Positions 37,501 to 46,153 are shown, counted from the stretch's first letter. The stretch is 64,000 nucleotides of DNA from Saprospiraceae bacterium (GCA_021739645.1 JAIPBL010000018.1:19500-83499); one strand, 5' to 3'. Notes: generated by a model from the sequence alone, not told the origin. Made by a program: numbers and translations.

Positions 37501-38945
37501 TTCAGACCTCCACTGTAGGCGGTCTGAGCAATACCATAGGAATCAGCGTTTTTGATGGCGAAGAGACCAACTACAACTGCAACACCGTCATCAATGTGGG
37601 CAAGGGCGTCTTTTTTCAGATGGGCAGCTTCGCCCCGGAGAAATTCACCGAAACCAGCTTCACCGATAACGGTGTGGGGCTGTACGTCAGTGCCGCTTCC
37701 GCCATTGGGCCGCAGAGCCATCGAGGAAACAAGTGGACGGGGGCCTTTGGGGGATTTGGGGCCCAACATGAATCGAATAATCCAATTGATTGGGATGCCT
37801 CTAGATTTACGACTCATACCGCAACTGGGGTATATTACCCATCATTATCTTTTGGGCAAAACCAGTGGTTTTCAATTGGCTCAGGTAGTCCATCCAACGT
37901 ATGTCCAGTATGTTTGCCCCCATCCCCACCTTCTCCACCGGATAGCGAGAGCGAGTTGTTCAACCAACTGGATGGGGCTATTGCATCCGGCAGTTTTGGC
38001 ACCTCGGCCTATAGCAGCGAAACTACTAAATTAGCCAACCGCTACCTCTACCGCAAGCTGACGGAATACCCATTGCTGATACAATCGGCTGCGGTTTACC
38101 AGTCATTCTACAGCGCACAGTCCAATAGCAACGTGGGGCAGTTCCACAGCGTGGAAAGTGCCATAAAGGGATTATATGCCATACCCGCCAATACTGAAAA
38201 TAGCATCTTGGCCAATTTTGACAGCATCGCGCTGTATCTGGACGCAATTGCCGATATTGACAGCATCGCATCTAACAATGAGGGCATGACCCTCAGCATG
38301 GCACAGCAGCGGGAGTCAGCCGTACTGGCAGTCAAGGGCTTTTCCGATGGCAATGCCACGACCATTCAGCCCGTTATCGCCCAGCGGCAAACGGACGCCG
38401 CCAGTGCTTATAGCCAGAACAGCGCCATCAGTGTGCAATCAGGCGATAAACCCAACTGGAATAACCGGGAAGTGAACAATATTTTCCTGAATACTGTGGC
38501 AGTAGGGAACAACTCCTTTGATGGTACGCAGTACAGTACGCTTTCCCTTATTGCTGGGCAATGCCCGCTTACAGGTGGCAGTGCGGTGTTCAAAGCAAGG
38601 AGCTTGCTGTCGGTAGTAGAGGATATATCTTATGACGATGATGAAATCTGCCAACCCGTTGGTCAACGTCAAGCCAACCAAGCGGAGAATTTCTCAAATG
38701 TCTCCATTTTTCCAAATCCTGCGAAAAACGAGATTACGGTAATTTTGCCACAAAATATGGATGGCAAACTCAATACAGTTATTATCTACGATGCGTTGGG
38801 CATGTCAGTCCTGGAGAAAATAATACCTAAAAAAAGCCGCTCCATCCTGATTAATACTTCCGAGTTAAAAGATGGGCTGTATTTGGTCAAGGTTCAAGTG
38901 GCAGGCAAACAAGTTTTTGCCGATAAACTCATTATTATTCAATAA
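34599..38945 (+). CDS. Secreted zinc metalloprotease with parallel beta-helix region and T9SS sorting domain
   Basis: The frame as it stands starts with a TTG at 34599, but the true start is probably the ATG at 34424 (see that entry). Residues about 200-410 form a metalloprotease domain with HEFGHHLGGYH (His342, Glu343, His346, His352; zincin HExxHxxxxxH) and a Met-turn candidate in NVIMFSDG. A CARDB-like segment follows, then a right-handed beta-helix (about 600-1000: repeated N-I and G-I motifs such as NCTIEDAQYAIRA). The end is a type A T9SS signal (VSIFPNPAKNE to KLIIIQ). Base composition changes near 36,340 from AT-rich to GC-richer, coinciding with the beta-helix start. Confidence 0.85.
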   Translation: MYQQESISETRDTFLLDLNFADVEEKLSKAQKSTIKIMICTDKEKCWTLEMVESPFIAEGASIALHENAKNTNIPFVGFNTYKGTIVGKPDSKAFFALSSSQMRGSFFCDNNKYEIRPLSKKGRNIQQNKYMLLASKGGNSRGSEKNLTPPDDCDGCSGGPCPGCYVSIPNRICRDVVNNNGVSCETIPLYQQDFVDGYPIVELAGDVDNEFFNLYSSGAPHPAYPSLDEGVVLEVMDILGYAQDTYWDYFGTNIWLVHLNIWATPDGYNNSSDNSLFTSLKNYWNSHKQCIHRDVVHLFSGASLGYDGVAQGDVCGGEKAAYSITSHHLGDSYRTAKALAHEFGHHLGGYHDDRQMCCQALNLTPNVIMFSDGIFDGNYDFVWSEISQYQIQKYIYASGRVSCLTGVSTSFETDCIECSPVIIITADNQFPQPNCGDKDIINFTIELCNYCDATVNWQLDLSFTSSLMTAEDMGDFNQIQFVGLSTKISGTIYTLIPNQCVTLHFQGKVVGFNSSQTLGIRPSVNGIERTEYSISLPLVNFPYPIGGQGEQSLTYLLSQFPNIQPNMAPIETTCGDELCSYNACKDKNVLQRLEIDVPEFCFNHFNFKMEPGSEIVVKAGNTLTISNSRLFACSNMWRGITVENGATLIMDNCTIEDAQYAIRAPYGSANIAVTNSKFNRNFVGIYIDGPSVAGLSSLGPFYGNTFEGEGSLLPPYSGQGASPAISIGNKSFAGVWVQTKANAINAFENNFFNLSNGIYVNQTNLALKRCQFKNILENGYADWTAGYGVRGLDYNNSYAYHFTCEGFGKNSETFSFYNCSKGIRIEGMNVGRINRNAIDAVTGIELINCYPKAAVFSNKVITYNTGIAYSHMQPGTDGFIDFNDVEVDESGAEGIKINLMGVAPKNGISVKHNNIELHALKTTGILSTGGNKLLVSENDVIGDAALNTFNGIRINNDMKSYFLCNNVQTSTVGGLSNTIGISVFDGEETNYNCNTVINVGKGVFFQMGSFAPEKFTETSFTDNGVGLYVSAASAIGPQSHRGNKWTGAFGGFGAQHESNNPIDWDASRFTTHTATGVYYPSLSFGQNQWFSIGSGSPSNVCPVCLPPSPPSPPDSESELFNQLDGAIASGSFGTSAYSSETTKLANRYLYRKLTEYPLLIQSAAVYQSFYSAQSNSNVGQFHSVESAIKGLYAIPANTENSILANFDSIALYLDAIADIDSIASNNEGMTLSMAQQRESAVLAVKGFSDGNATTIQPVIAQRQTDAASAYSQNSAISVQSGDKPNWNNREVNNIFLNTVAVGNNSFDGTQYSTLSLIAGQCPLTGGSAVFKARSLLSVVEDISYDDDEICQPVGQRQANQAENFSNVSIFPNPAKNEITVILPQNMDGKLNTVIIYDALGMSVLEKIIPKKSRSILINTSELKDGLYLVKVQVAGKQVFADKLIIIQ

Positions 38946-38952
38946 AATTAAA

Positions 38953-38983
38953 AAAGCCGGACGTGTACATCTCGTCCGGCTTT
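38953..38983 (+). terminator. Terminator-like hairpin just before the next start codon
   Basis: Stem AAAGCCGGACG / CGTCCGGCTTT with 9-base loop and a short T-run, eight bases before the ATG at 38991. It probably ends the metalloprotease transcript, which leaves almost no room for a separate promoter for the next gene. Confidence 0.65.
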
Positions 38984-38990
38984 CTATATT

Positions 38991-40778
38991 ATGAAAATAT
39001 TCAATTCGCTTCTTATATTATTCATATTCCCTATTCTAGCAAATTCTCAAACTTACGACAATGTTTGGCTAATGGGGAATTATGTTAGTGAGCCAGATTC
39101 ATCTTTTGGTGGAATATTAATTGACTTTAATACAACCCCCATAAGCATTCATAATGTTAAAATACCATTGAGTTTTGACAAAACCAATTCAATTATATGC
39201 AATAAAGAAGGAGAGCTATTATTCTATACAAATGGAATCGCAATTGCAGACGCATCGCATGAAATAATGAAAAATGGAGATAGTATTAATAATATTGGAA
39301 TTACTTATCTTTATAATGATATAGGTATGATATCACTCCAAGGAGCCTTAACATTTCAATTCCCTTCAAATGATAGTCTGTTCATTCTATTTCATATGCC
39401 TCTAGATTTCGAGTCAAATGGACTTGGTTATTATATTCCGAAACTGTTTTATTCTATAATAGACATAAATCTCAACAATGGGTTAGGAGAGGTCATCGAA
39501 AAGGATGTTGAAATAATAGCGGATACTCTTGCAGTAGGCAAGCTTACCGCCTGCAAGCATGCCAATGGGCGAGACTGGTGGATATTAGTGCCTGAAAATG
39601 ACAAATCAAACAATGGGATTTATAAACTTTTGCTGACACCTGATGGAATCAGTGTTGTCGAAAAAGAGGAAATCCCTGCCCAGCTTTACAATGTAAGCTC
39701 CGTTGGCAATGCCATATTCACTCCCGATGGTAGCAAGTACATACGTCAGGACATACGATTCGATCCTTGGAACGTGGTCACTATATATGATTTTAACAGA
39801 TGCACAGGTGGGTTGGCCTTATTAGAGCAATTTGAAATAAATGATACATCTTTTCTCTATGGTGGCGCAGCGGTATCGCCCGATTCCAAGTACTTGTACT
39901 GTGTTACTAATAAGATAATTTATCAGTTTAATTTGACGGCGACCAATATTGAGGCGACAAAAACCGTGGTTGCGGAGTACGACGGGTTCGTGGGCTTGTT
40001 TTTCCAAACTCTATTCGGCACCCCCCAATTAGCACCTGACGGCAGCATCTGGATAGCCTCCACTTCCGATACCACCATGCACGTCATCCGCACCCCCAAC
40101 CAGCCGGGCACTGCCTGCCAAGTGGACCAGCACTCCATCCACCTGCCCAAGGTCAACCAGAAGTCCATCCCCAACTTTCCCAACTTCCGCCTCGGCCCCC
40201 TCGATGGCAGCCCCTGCGATACCCTCGGCCTAGACAACAATCCGCTGGCTGGCTTCACTTGGTGGCCCGATGAACTGGCGGTCACCTTCTCCGACAACTC
40301 CTATTACCGACCGGAAACCTGGGCCTGGGACTTCGGCGAACCCACAGGGTCAAGCGGTAACACCAGCACCGAGCGAAACCCGCTCCACAGCTACGACACA
40401 CCCGGCGAGTACTACGTCTGCCTCATCGTATCAAACGAATACGACAGCGACACCATCTGCCATTGGGTGCAGGTGGATACACTGATGACTATGGTGGACG
40501 TGACCGCCTTACCCGACTCCCCCGTCAACGGTGTGGCTGTGAACCCAAACCCCGCCAGTGAGCATGTCAGCATCACGCTTCGCTATCCTTTGGCCAAACC
40601 GGGTGAATGGGTATTGTACTCAGTAGTAGGTGAAAAGGTGCTCAGCAAAGCAATTCCAGTCGGGACTGCTGCCGTACGGGAGGTTTCCGTGGTGGGATTG
40701 CCGCCGGGGCTGTACTTTTGGCGACTTTCAACAAGTGGCGCTCTGGCGGCGACAGGGAAGCTAGTTATTTTAAAATAA
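38991..40778 (+). CDS. Secreted PKD-domain protein with T9SS sorting domain
   Basis: Signal peptide MKIFNSLLILFIFPILANSQ. Residues about 20-400 look like a beta-propeller-type domain (KLTACKHANGRDWWILVPE, AAVSPDSKYLYCVTNK, GTPQLAPDGSIWIAS), common in Bacteroidota proteins that end in a PKD module. The PKD domain is at about 425-500 (TWAWDFGEPTG, HSYDTPGEYYVCLIVSN), and the type A T9SS domain closes the protein (VAVNPNPASEH to LVILK). A sharp rise in GC near base 40,000 divides the gene in two. It could be a recombinant of an AT-rich N-terminal module and a local C-terminal cassette. Confidence 0.85.
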   Translation: MKIFNSLLILFIFPILANSQTYDNVWLMGNYVSEPDSSFGGILIDFNTTPISIHNVKIPLSFDKTNSIICNKEGELLFYTNGIAIADASHEIMKNGDSINNIGITYLYNDIGMISLQGALTFQFPSNDSLFILFHMPLDFESNGLGYYIPKLFYSIIDINLNNGLGEVIEKDVEIIADTLAVGKLTACKHANGRDWWILVPENDKSNNGIYKLLLTPDGISVVEKEEIPAQLYNVSSVGNAIFTPDGSKYIRQDIRFDPWNVVTIYDFNRCTGGLALLEQFEINDTSFLYGGAAVSPDSKYLYCVTNKIIYQFNLTATNIEATKTVVAEYDGFVGLFFQTLFGTPQLAPDGSIWIASTSDTTMHVIRTPNQPGTACQVDQHSIHLPKVNQKSIPNFPNFRLGPLDGSPCDTLGLDNNPLAGFTWWPDELAVTFSDNSYYRPETWAWDFGEPTGSSGNTSTERNPLHSYDTPGEYYVCLIVSNEYDSDTICHWVQVDTLMTMVDVTALPDSPVNGVAVNPNPASEHVSITLRYPLAKPGEWVLYSVVGEKVLSKAIPVGTAAVREVSVVGLPPGLYFWRLSTSGALAATGKLVILK

Positions 40779-40817
40779 AAAGCCGTTACATTCCAAAATG
40801 AAGCCGCTTCCAAAACC

Positions 40818-41402
40818 TCAATCAGGCAATAAAAACGGGTTCACTTCCCCAATCACTTCCGGAAAGAAAACATTGAACTCCTCGTTAAATTCATGGTAAT
40901 TAGCTGTAAGGCTCTCCACCGCATTTTCAAAAAAATGCGGCGCACTGCTACGCAGTTTCACTCGACTGAAAGTAAACCGAAGGCCATCCTCTGTGCCGTA
41001 GCGCACGAGCCAGTCATCGGCGACCATTCTGGGGAGACGGTCGTGCAGGAATTCCGGCATGATGGGCAGGTGCCGGAGCAAAACCTCGTAAACATCAGCT
41101 GCGAAGAGTTCTAAAGGCTGGTTGGAATACTGCCCCCAATTTTGCGCCAGCAAAAAATCATAGAACACATCCAAGATGACGGGCGAGTATTTTCCATGTG
41201 CTTTGTGCAAACGTTTGGCGCTTTCTCTTACCATGGGATGGCCATCCGTGAACGAATCAATCTGGCGGTGCATTTGCACGCCTTTTTGGATGTCGGGCGG
41301 AAGCTTGGCGACTTCTTTGTTGGAGATGAAATCGGCGAGGAAGTTGCCAACCAACAGGTTTTCATCGGGGCCAGACAGGTAAGTATGTGCGAGGAAGTTC
41401 AT
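40818..41402 (-). CDS. acpH: ACP phosphodiesterase family protein (AcpH)
   Basis: 194 residues with the AcpH pattern: MNFLAHTYLSGPDENLLVGN at the start, metal-binding His and Asp in GVQMHRQIDSFTD, and SPVILDVFYDFLLAQNW. AcpH removes 4'-phosphopantetheine from acyl carrier protein. Monocistronic, convergent with the PKD gene. The inverted repeat at 41409-41603 begins seven bases upstream of its ATG, so its promoter must lie within or beyond that element. Confidence 0.88.
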   Translation of the reverse strand: MNFLAHTYLSGPDENLLVGNFLADFISNKEVAKLPPDIQKGVQMHRQIDSFTDGHPMVRESAKRLHKAHGKYSPVILDVFYDFLLAQNWGQYSNQPLELFAADVYEVLLRHLPIMPEFLHDRLPRMVADDWLVRYGTEDGLRFTFSRVKLRSSAPHFFENAVESLTANYHEFNEEFNVFFPEVIGEVNPFLLPD

Positions 41403-41408
41403 TTTGCT

Positions 41409-41603
41409 ATTTACGAATGACGATTTACGATTTACGATTGGGCATTTTCGTACGGTGCTGCTTTATTTGCGGCAAAGGTATGGGTTTGACTATTGGCGCA
41501 GACAGGTTCCCATTGGGAATAAACGGCCATATAAAAGCTCAAACTCAACCCTAAATCCACAAAAACCAAGCAGCTCCAAAATCGTAAATCGTCATTCGTA
41601 AAT
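41409..41603. repeat. Terminal inverted repeats of a small palindromic element
   Basis: ATTTACGAATGACGATTTAC plus CGAT at 41409-41431 is an exact 23-bp inverted match of 41581-41603. Both arms are built from 7- to 8-base TTTACGA/ATGACGA units. The 149 bases between hold no gene. No target-site duplication was verified. It resembles a miniature transposable element or a repeat of the short-tandem type. Confidence 0.6.
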
Positions 41604-41609
41604 CGTAAA

Positions 41610-42230
41610 TCAAAAGAGTTGGTTGATAAAAAGAAAAAGCACCAATGCCACCCAAAGTGCATCCAGGAAATGCCAGTAGATGGATAGCAACCGAAGCCGG
41701 AGCCGCTTTTCAGGGTCGCTGAAATAGACGAGGACGGTCACGGGGTCCACCATTTGTCTCCGTGAAATTCGCAAGAACTGAATGAGGAACGGCAGCCCTG
41801 CGATGACGTGCGCAAAATGTAGCCCGGAAAGCATGTACAAATAACCTGCGCTATTGTCCGTCGTTGGGAAAACATTGTTGTTAAACAACATGCTCCATGC
41901 CCAAAACTGCAATGCCAGGAACAAAACCGTCAGGCCAATGGTGTAGCGCAAGCTGTTTTGGTAGCTGCGGGTCTCATCATTGAGGTACGCTTTTTTTGCC
42001 TTAACCATGGAGTAACTACTGGACAGCAAAACCAAGGTGTTTAGGAAAAACAACAGCGGGACTTCCAACGCACCTACGCCACTTTGCACCCTGGTGTAAA
42101 CAAAAGCCCCGGATAGCGCCAAAAAGAGCATGGTGATGGCCAACAACAGCAGCGACAACATGATATTGTAAGGGTGGAACGCAAAATTGTCGTATTCACT
42201 GTATCCTAATTTCGGCAGTTTGTTTTTCAT
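41610..42230 (-). CDS. Cytochrome c oxidase subunit III
   Basis: Heme-copper oxidase subunit III, 206 residues, with five membrane helices (FHPYNIMLSLLLLAITMLFLALSGAF; PLLFFLNTLVLLSSSYSMV; YTIGLTVLFLALQFWAWSML; GYLYMLSGLHFAHVIAGLPF; IYWHFLDALWVALVLFLFI). The family signature LHFAHVIAG and YWHFLDALW are present. It is the short five-helix form. The other oxidase genes are not next to it. Confidence 0.92.
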   Translation of the reverse strand: MKNKLPKLGYSEYDNFAFHPYNIMLSLLLLAITMLFLALSGAFVYTRVQSGVGALEVPLLFFLNTLVLLSSSYSMVKAKKAYLNDETRSYQNSLRYTIGLTVLFLALQFWAWSMLFNNNVFPTTDNSAGYLYMLSGLHFAHVIAGLPFLIQFLRISRRQMVDPVTVLVYFSDPEKRLRLRLLSIYWHFLDALWVALVLFLFINQLF

Positions 42231-42415
42231 CGTTGAAAGTTTGTGCGGCCACTAATTTCACCAATTTTTAGGAACATCGGAGATTATTGCGAAGATTGGA
42301 TAACCCTCAACAACGCAAGGCAGCTAAGGTTTTGCAAAAAACGGTCGCATTTCTCTACCTTCGCCCAAGCGTTGAAGGTCTGAAACGGGCTGTTAAATGC
42401 AACAAACGTACAATC

Positions 42416-43345
42416 ATGAAAAACTGCCGAAATTGCCAGAAACCCATGCCCGATGATGCGAGGTTTTGCCCCGCCTGCGGCACTTCGGTCATCGTGGAAA
42501 CTTTTGACTGCCCCAACTGCGGTACCGAAAACGACCTTTCCGCCCCGGCCTGTTCGAACTGCCACTTGATTTTTAAGTCAACCAAAAAGGAACCCCCAAA
42601 GGCAAAACTCAGCGACATTTTTGACAATTCCCACACGGAGAACCTTGAGCAAGCCATCGCTGACCGGTTCAGTTTGGCTTTTGAAAAGCGATTGAAAGAG
42701 GAGCATCATCCATCGCTTCACAACGCCTATATTGACCGTTTTTACAAAAGTGAATTCCGGGGGAGCGTCGATTTTCGCATCAAGCAGTTGGCGGAACAAG
42801 CCCAGCGCAACCCCGATGGCGACCAGAAATTCAGCTTCGCAATTCCTGCCCTAGAGGATATGCTAGACTATTTCATCATCCGGTATTGCGAAGATTTGAA
42901 CGAGGCTGCTTTTGATGAAAAAATACTGAAATACCAAGGTCGGACTGCCAAGGAAATCCAGCTTGGGGAGATGTTATTGGATTACCTCGACTTCAACAAC
43001 GAAGGTGAAACGGTTTACACCAACTTCGTCACCATGCCCGCCAACAAGCTGAAAAACGCCGCTCAGAATTTCCTGTTTCCACAAAAAGGCGAAACCATAT
43101 TTTTCATCTGCGACCTATCCACATTTGGTGCCTGCAAGGATGGCTTCGCCATGACCCGTGACTGCATTTATTGGAAAATGCCACTCGAAAAGAAACAACG
43201 AGTTTATTTCAAAAACCTGGAAGAAATAAAGCGGCAAGAAGACTGGATTATCATAAATGGCATCTTCTTCAATGCCAGTAAGTCGCTGAATATCAAACTG
43301 TTGCGATTGCTGAAAAAATTAAAGGAATTGTACGGTACGAAGTGA
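42416..43345 (+). CDS. Zinc-ribbon domain protein, function unknown
   Basis: ATG at 42416 (MKNCRNCQKPMPDDARFCPA) is preferred over an earlier in-frame start at 42287, because it begins exactly at the zinc ribbon. Two CxxC pairs make the first ribbon (CRNCQKPMPDDARFCPACG) and two more the second (CPNCGTENDLSAPACSNC). The remaining 240 residues are a soluble mixed domain not recognised, with NFLFPQKGETIFFICDLSTF and the closing LLRLLKKLKELYG. It converges with the PhoR-like kinase four bases away. Confidence 0.75.
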   Translation: MKNCRNCQKPMPDDARFCPACGTSVIVETFDCPNCGTENDLSAPACSNCHLIFKSTKKEPPKAKLSDIFDNSHTENLEQAIADRFSLAFEKRLKEEHHPSLHNAYIDRFYKSEFRGSVDFRIKQLAEQAQRNPDGDQKFSFAIPALEDMLDYFIIRYCEDLNEAAFDEKILKYQGRTAKEIQLGEMLLDYLDFNNEGETVYTNFVTMPANKLKNAAQNFLFPQKGETIFFICDLSTFGACKDGFAMTRDCIYWKMPLEKKQRVYFKNLEEIKRQEDWIIINGIFFNASKSLNIKLLRLLKKLKELYGTK

Positions 43346-43348
43346 ATT

Positions 43349-44536
43349 TTAAAGTGCCTTTTCAAGGGTGAATCCAAAAGTTGACCCAACGCCGGAGGTA
43401 CTTCGAACATTGATGGTCTGCTTGTGCGCCTCCACGATGTGTTTCACAATGGAAAGCCCAAGGCCAGAGCCTCCCTGCTCCCGTGAACGGCTTTTGTCCA
43501 CCCGGTAAAAACGGTCGAAAAGGTGGTTCAAGTGCTCGCCAGTAATACCGATACCAGTGTCCGCCACTTCGATTAGCACATTGCTGTCCATGTCGTAAAA
43601 ACTTACTTTGGTGGTGCCGCCTTCCTTGCCGTATTTGATGGAGTTGTTGACAAGATTGGTCAGCACTTGACGAATATACTCCCTGTCTGCCCGTATCATG
43701 AAGCCCTGGTCTGCTCCCGCCTTTAGTTGTAAGCGAATATTGCGCTCTTTTGCCCTAAACTCTAAGTCTTCGAACACCTCCTCGGTCAAAACCTTGATGT
43801 CGAACGGCTGAAGGTCAAGAATCAACTCACCAGATTCCAACCGAGAAATAGACTCCAAATCTTCGACGATGGTATTTAACCGGTCCACGTTTTTTGCGGC
43901 CCTGACGAGGTAGTTCCTGTTGATGTTTTCGTCTTCCAGCCCTCCTTCGATGAGCGTTTCAAGATAACCTTGGATATTGAAAATCGGTGTTTTTAGTTCG
44001 TGTGAAATATCGCCGAGAAACTTCCTGCGATAGGCTTGCCAAGTCTTTAGTTTTTCGGCGTCCTTTTCTTGTGAGGCGGACCATTCTTCCACTTCCTTTT
44101 CCACGTCGTCCAGTTTTGTGCTCAACAAGTTGTCAAAGCCTTTTTTCTCAGCATTGGCCAGCTTGTGTTTGTGGATGCTCTTGTAAATTACCTTGATTTT
44201 GCGTTGGACATATCGAAGGAGGTAAAAACGAAAAATTACGAAGGAAATGAAAAAGGTGGAAGTGCCTGTGAGCAATACCATCCACCAACTGAGGTTGGCA
44301 TGTTGCACCAAATTCAGGAGTGCCAAAAAAATAGTTGAAAACGCTGAAACGCCAAGTGAGGAGGCCAAAACGATTTGGTTTGGCGTTGGGTTTTTCGGTT
44401 GCCTAAGTTGGAGGAAATCACTCGATAGGCCAGTGCGGAAACTAGAATTGGATGCTGTCTCTGGTGTTGGAGCAGTTATTTCGGCCTCAGAATTCGTACC
44501 GGTACCCAATTCCCTTGATGGTTTTGATGTAATCAT
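43349..44536 (-). CDS. phoR: PhoR-like sensor histidine kinase
   Basis: Two membrane helices (ASSLGVSAFSTIFLALLNLV and WWMVLLTGTSTFFISFVIF), a coiled linker, then the HisKA domain with His179 (FLGDISHELKTPIFNIQGYL) and HATPase_c (N-box NLVNNSIKYG, DTGIGI, GSGLGLSIVKHIV). ATG at 44536 (MITSKPSREL) gives a 50-base overlap with the upstream regulator gene; earlier in-frame Met at 44590 would overlap more. The regulator and kinase are translationally coupled. Likely phosphate or envelope response, judged by similarity to PhoR/PhoB. Confidence 0.9.
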   Translation of the reverse strand: MITSKPSRELGTGTNSEAEITAPTPETASNSSFRTGLSSDFLQLRQPKNPTPNQIVLASSLGVSAFSTIFLALLNLVQHANLSWWMVLLTGTSTFFISFVIFRFYLLRYVQRKIKVIYKSIHKHKLANAEKKGFDNLLSTKLDDVEKEVEEWSASQEKDAEKLKTWQAYRRKFLGDISHELKTPIFNIQGYLETLIEGGLEDENINRNYLVRAAKNVDRLNTIVEDLESISRLESGELILDLQPFDIKVLTEEVFEDLEFRAKERNIRLQLKAGADQGFMIRADREYIRQVLTNLVNNSIKYGKEGGTTKVSFYDMDSNVLIEVADTGIGITGEHLNHLFDRFYRVDKSRSREQGGSGLGLSIVKHIVEAHKQTINVRSTSGVGSTFGFTLEKAL

Positions 44537-45173
44537 CTCCAAGTTTTTCACGCAATTTACGGATATGCACATCGATGGTTCGGTTGCCAACTATCACATC
44601 CGCCCCCCAAATCTTATTGAAAATTTCATCTCTGGTAAATACTTTACCGGGCTTAGAAGCCAGCAGATGCAGTAGTTCAAATTCCTTTTTGGCCAGTTCC
44701 ACCTCCACGCCAGACTGCATCACTCGAAACCGTTCTTTATCGATAACCAAATCACCAATGATTGTCTGATGGGCAGCTTCGTTTTCTGCTTCTGTTTTCA
44801 AGTTGCGCCGCATCAATGCTTTCACCCGGCTCATCAGCACCCGGGGTTTTATGGGCTTCGTGATGTAGTCGTCACCCCCAACGTCCAAGGCGGCTATTTG
44901 AGAATAATCTTCCTCCCTAGCGGTTAAAAATGCGATTAGCGTATTGTCAAACACCCGTTGGTTCCTGATGTTCCGACAGACCTCCACCCCATCCATCTGG
45001 GGCATCATGATGTCCAAAATAATCAAGTCAGGCATTACTTCGATGGCTTTCTTGAGTCCCTCCTCTCCATTGTTCGCAGTCTCCACTTGGTAGCCCTCCT
45101 TACGCAAATTATAAGAAAGTATTTCCAAGATGTCTGGCTCGTCGTCAACAATCAAAATCTTTATGCCTTCCAT
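44487..45173 (-). CDS. phoB: PhoB-like response regulator (OmpR/winged helix)
   Basis: 228 residues: receiver domain with acidic pair Asp11-Asp12 region ILIVDDEPDI, phosphorylation Asp54 (LIILDIMMPQ) and Lys in YITKPIKP; then an OmpR-type winged helix (FTRDEIFNKIWGADVIVGNRTIDVHIRKLREKLGDDYI). Partner of the overlapping kinase. A TAATTTTG box lies 26 bases upstream of the ATG. Confidence 0.93.
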   Translation of the reverse strand: MEGIKILIVDDEPDILEILSYNLRKEGYQVETANNGEEGLKKAIEVMPDLIILDIMMPQMDGVEVCRNIRNQRVFDNTLIAFLTAREEDYSQIAALDVGGDDYITKPIKPRVLMSRVKALMRRNLKTEAENEAAHQTIIGDLVIDKERFRVMQSGVEVELAKKEFELLHLLASKPGKVFTRDEIFNKIWGADVIVGNRTIDVHIRKLREKLGDDYIKTIKGIGYRYEF

Positions 45174-45198
45174 TCAATTTACATTTTTAAAACAAGGG

Positions 45199-45206
45199 CA
45201 AAATTA
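45199..45206 (-). promoter_or_regulatory. -7 box of the phoB-phoR operon
   Basis: Minus-strand TAATTTTG, an exact TAnnTTTG match. Confidence 0.45.
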
Positions 45207-45282
45207 ACCTAACCTTTGCCGCAGACTTGATTTCGAGTATTAAGAAATTGTAAACTAAAGAATAATTGGTCAGTCAGGTTTT

Positions 45283-45621
45283 TCATTCAAACGATTTCCC
45301 AAGCAATCTTTTTTCCAACGCTTCTGACATCTTACCATAGGTTTCGCTGGTCAACTCTGGGTTTCGCTGAAGTATAGCAATGCAAGTATCTATCGTTTCC
45401 CGGTCAATTTTGTGAATTTCGGCAATTTGGTCATAGTATAAATTGGCCACACTGTCCTTTTTCAACCCATTGGGTAGCCCCGATACGGCGGATTCTGCGA
45501 TGTGCGCATCCGTCATTACTTTTTCCAGTTTTTCTTGCGAAATTGGAAGTGACTCCGATTGCTGTGACATACAACCAACCAGTAAAAGGCAGAATCCCAA
45601 AAAAGGTAAACTCCGTATCAT
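45283..45621 (-). CDS. DUF4296 lipoprotein
   Basis: 112 residues. Lipobox at the end of the signal peptide (LLLVGC, Cys17) and the helical DUF4296 domain typical of Bacteroidota (EKLEKVMTDAHIAESAV, YYDQIAEIHKIDRETID). Function unknown, inner- or outer-membrane lipoprotein. It follows sixA by 12 bases and is probably in the same transcript. Confidence 0.8.
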   Translation of the reverse strand: MIRSLPFLGFCLLLVGCMSQQSESLPISQEKLEKVMTDAHIAESAVSGLPNGLKKDSVANLYYDQIAEIHKIDRETIDTCIAILQRNPELTSETYGKMSEALEKRLLGKSFE

Positions 45622-45633
45622 GATTCATCAAAG

Positions 45634-46128
45634 TTAAAAGAACTCCTTGGGGAAAAACGTTGCCACAACCTCCGAATTTTCACTCGACACCTCTGGCCAT
45701 GTAGCAGCCTCAGATTTGATATGAACCACACCACAGGTTGGGATATTGTCAATGTACTTTTCAGTAAACAGGTTAGCCACATTGGTAAAAGTGGGGTTAT
45801 GCCCAAAAACCATGGCCGTCTCGCAATCTTCCGGCAAGGTGTTGATAATACCCACAACAGTAGTCGTCATCGCCTCATAAATTTCATCCCGAACCCACAG
45901 GTCTTCGCCTTCCACACCCAGTTCATTTTTAAAGTAGGCGGCAGTGGTAAGCGCCCGAATAGCTGGGCTGGAGACCAGTAAATCTGGCTTAACACCCTTG
46001 CTCCGCATCAATTTGGCCATAAAAGGTGCATCGTTTAACCCTCGCTCGTTCAGCGGACGTTCAATATCACGCAATTTGGGGTTATCCCAACTCGATTTCG
46101 CATGGCGTACTAGGTAGAAAGTCTTCAT
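45634..46128 (-). CDS. sixA: SixA-type phosphohistidine phosphatase
   Basis: Histidine phosphatase of 164 residues. The catalytic RHG-type motif is LVRHAKSSW, the second His is in VFGHNPTF, and the Arg/Glu positions sit in ERPLNERGLNDAP. SixA removes phosphate from phosphohistidine proteins such as PTS components. Operon with the DUF4296 lipoprotein; a TACCTTTG box is at 46161-46154. Confidence 0.88.
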   Translation of the reverse strand: MKTFYLVRHAKSSWDNPKLRDIERPLNERGLNDAPFMAKLMRSKGVKPDLLVSSPAIRALTTAAYFKNELGVEGEDLWVRDEIYEAMTTTVVGIINTLPEDCETAMVFGHNPTFTNVANLFTEKYIDNIPTCGVVHIKSEAATWPEVSSENSEVVATFFPKEFF

Positions 46129-46153
46129 ATATCTTAATCAGTTTTTGAAGAAC

